From Cycas panzhihuaensis (Eukaryota > Cycadophyta), in assembly GCA_023213395.1 (NCBI GenBank), contig CM041465.1, forward strand, positions 73,663,741-73,727,740: 64,000 nt of DNA, in the 5' to 3' direction. Position 1 is the first letter of the stretch; every line of letters starts with the position of its first letter. The position numbers and the translations under genes were made by a program. Shown here one piece after another: positions 63,263 to 64,000 of this stretch. The notes beneath the pieces were generated by a model. It was not told the origin of the DNA, searched no databases, and saw nothing but the letters and a program-made list of their open reading frames with translations.

Positions 63263-64000
63263 CATGCTTGTTATTTTACTAAGTTGGATTTGAAAAGTGG
63301 TTATCACCAAGTTAGGGTCAAAGAGGAGGACACATGGAAGACGGCCTTCAAAACAAAGCAAGGACTCTTTGAATGGATGGTTATGCCTTTCAAATTGTGT
63401 AATGCTCCTGCAACATTCATGAGGCTAATGAATAAAGTGTTAAAGCCTTACTTGTATAATTTTGTTGTTGTCTATCTTGATGACATTTTGATTTTTAGCA
63501 ACACATGGGAGGAATATTTGCAACACATAGAAGAAGTTTTGAAGACTTTGGCTAAGCATCACTTGAAGCTTAATGTGAAGAAGTGTGAATTTGGCAAGGA
63601 GAACTTGGTCTTCTTGGGCTTTGTGGTTGGAGGAGAAAAGTTGAGCATCAATCCACTCAAAACTGAAGCCATCCTCAAATGGCCTAGGCCAACAAACACC
63701 ACAGAGGTGAGAAGTTTTTTAAGAGCTTGTCAATACTTGTGAAAGTTTATTCTTCATTTCTCACAAGTTGCAGCACCTCTACATGGATTGTCAAAAGTTA
63801 GTAAAAAGTTTACTTGGGATTCCAAGGAGGAAGAAGCTTTTCTTCTTTTAAAGAAGAAAATTTGTGAAACACGGTTTTGGCAATGCCAAATTTCCAAAGG
63901 CCTTTTGAAGTAGAAGCTGGTGCATGTGGAAATACGATGGGAGTTGTCCTTATTCAAGATGGGAAGCCTATTGCTTACCATTCGGAAGTATTCACCCCTC
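63263..64000 (+). pseudogene. G1: RT C-part and RNase H start (runs off window)
   Basis: In the same frame after the TAG: HACYFTKLDLKSGYHQVRV, DTWKTAFKTKQGLFEWMVMP, LCNAPATFMRLMNKVL, FVVVYLDDILIFSNTWEEY (catalytic YLDD intact), LKLNVKKCEFGKENLVFLGF, TNTTEVRSFLRACQYL. A TGA at 63740-63742 (TGG type) follows, then FTWDSKEEEAFLLLKKKI and, after a frame change near 63870, the RNase H start with GACGNTMGVVLIQDGKPIAY. The domain is cut by the window end. Confidence 0.87.

Noticed and set aside
1-64000. tRNA, rRNA or host protein genes.
   Set aside because: No cloverleaf-like or rRNA-like sequence and no non-transposon protein domain were recognised; the tRNA-like words found are primer-binding sites.

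Overview
The window looks like intergenic DNA from a large, repeat-rich plant nuclear genome. I found no host protein gene, rRNA, tRNA or CRISPR array. Almost every interpretable base belongs to decayed or partly intact LTR retrotransposons of the Ty1/copia and Ty3/gypsy superfamilies, nested up to three deep. Initiator-tRNA-Met-type primer sites, plant-type copia double zinc knuckles, GPY-type integrases and many C-to-T-derived stop codons all fit a plant. Deep nesting, old insertions and lack of genes fit a gymnosperm-like giant genome, but that taxonomic step is inference.

Layout. 1-1740: minus-strand gypsy remnant (G0). 2160-2545: copia RT scrap (C0). 2560-29096: minus-strand copia element C1, split at 3489-4000 by an LTR fragment (S1) and at 6097-27036 by a gypsy element (E1, direct repeats GAATC). 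E1's own 5' LTR is split by a second related gypsy element (E2, 6617-17108, direct repeats GTATG). 29097-31590: plus-strand LTR plus long non-coding interior (N1). 31595-33620: 5' part of a minus copia (C2). 33621-38539: minus gypsy E3, same family as E1/E2, carrying a copia tail (C3) and a minisatellite. 38540-46048: minus copia C4. 47492-51556: gag-only copia derivative C5. 51724-60330: minus gypsy E4, again the E1 family, split by a young plus-strand copia, C6 (53206-58389, direct repeats GAACC, LTRs differing at 2 of 216 sites). 60640-64000: plus gypsy G1, running off the right edge.

The most interesting item is the E1/E2/E3/E4 family. Its plan is gag (capsid, two zinc knuckles, RG box, two more knuckles) - protease (DGG active site) - a long linker containing two further capsid-like modules - RT - RNase H - integrase with GPY motif - two stem-loops whose stems covary between copies - a degenerate TACGCA-rich tandem repeat - a pyrimidine tract and AG just before the ATG of a third ORF (ORF3; possible plant-transposon domain, basic patch, coiled coil) - purine tract - a third stem-loop - 3' LTR. 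The LTRs carry a palindrome upstream of the TATA box. Several of these parts recur in independent copies, so they look like family traits rather than accidents.

All copies seen are damaged. E2 has a dead RT motif and transition-type stops, E1 has lost the catalytic Glu codon of integrase, and C6 has an altered protease active site despite near-identical LTRs. G1 is the most nearly open of the large elements.
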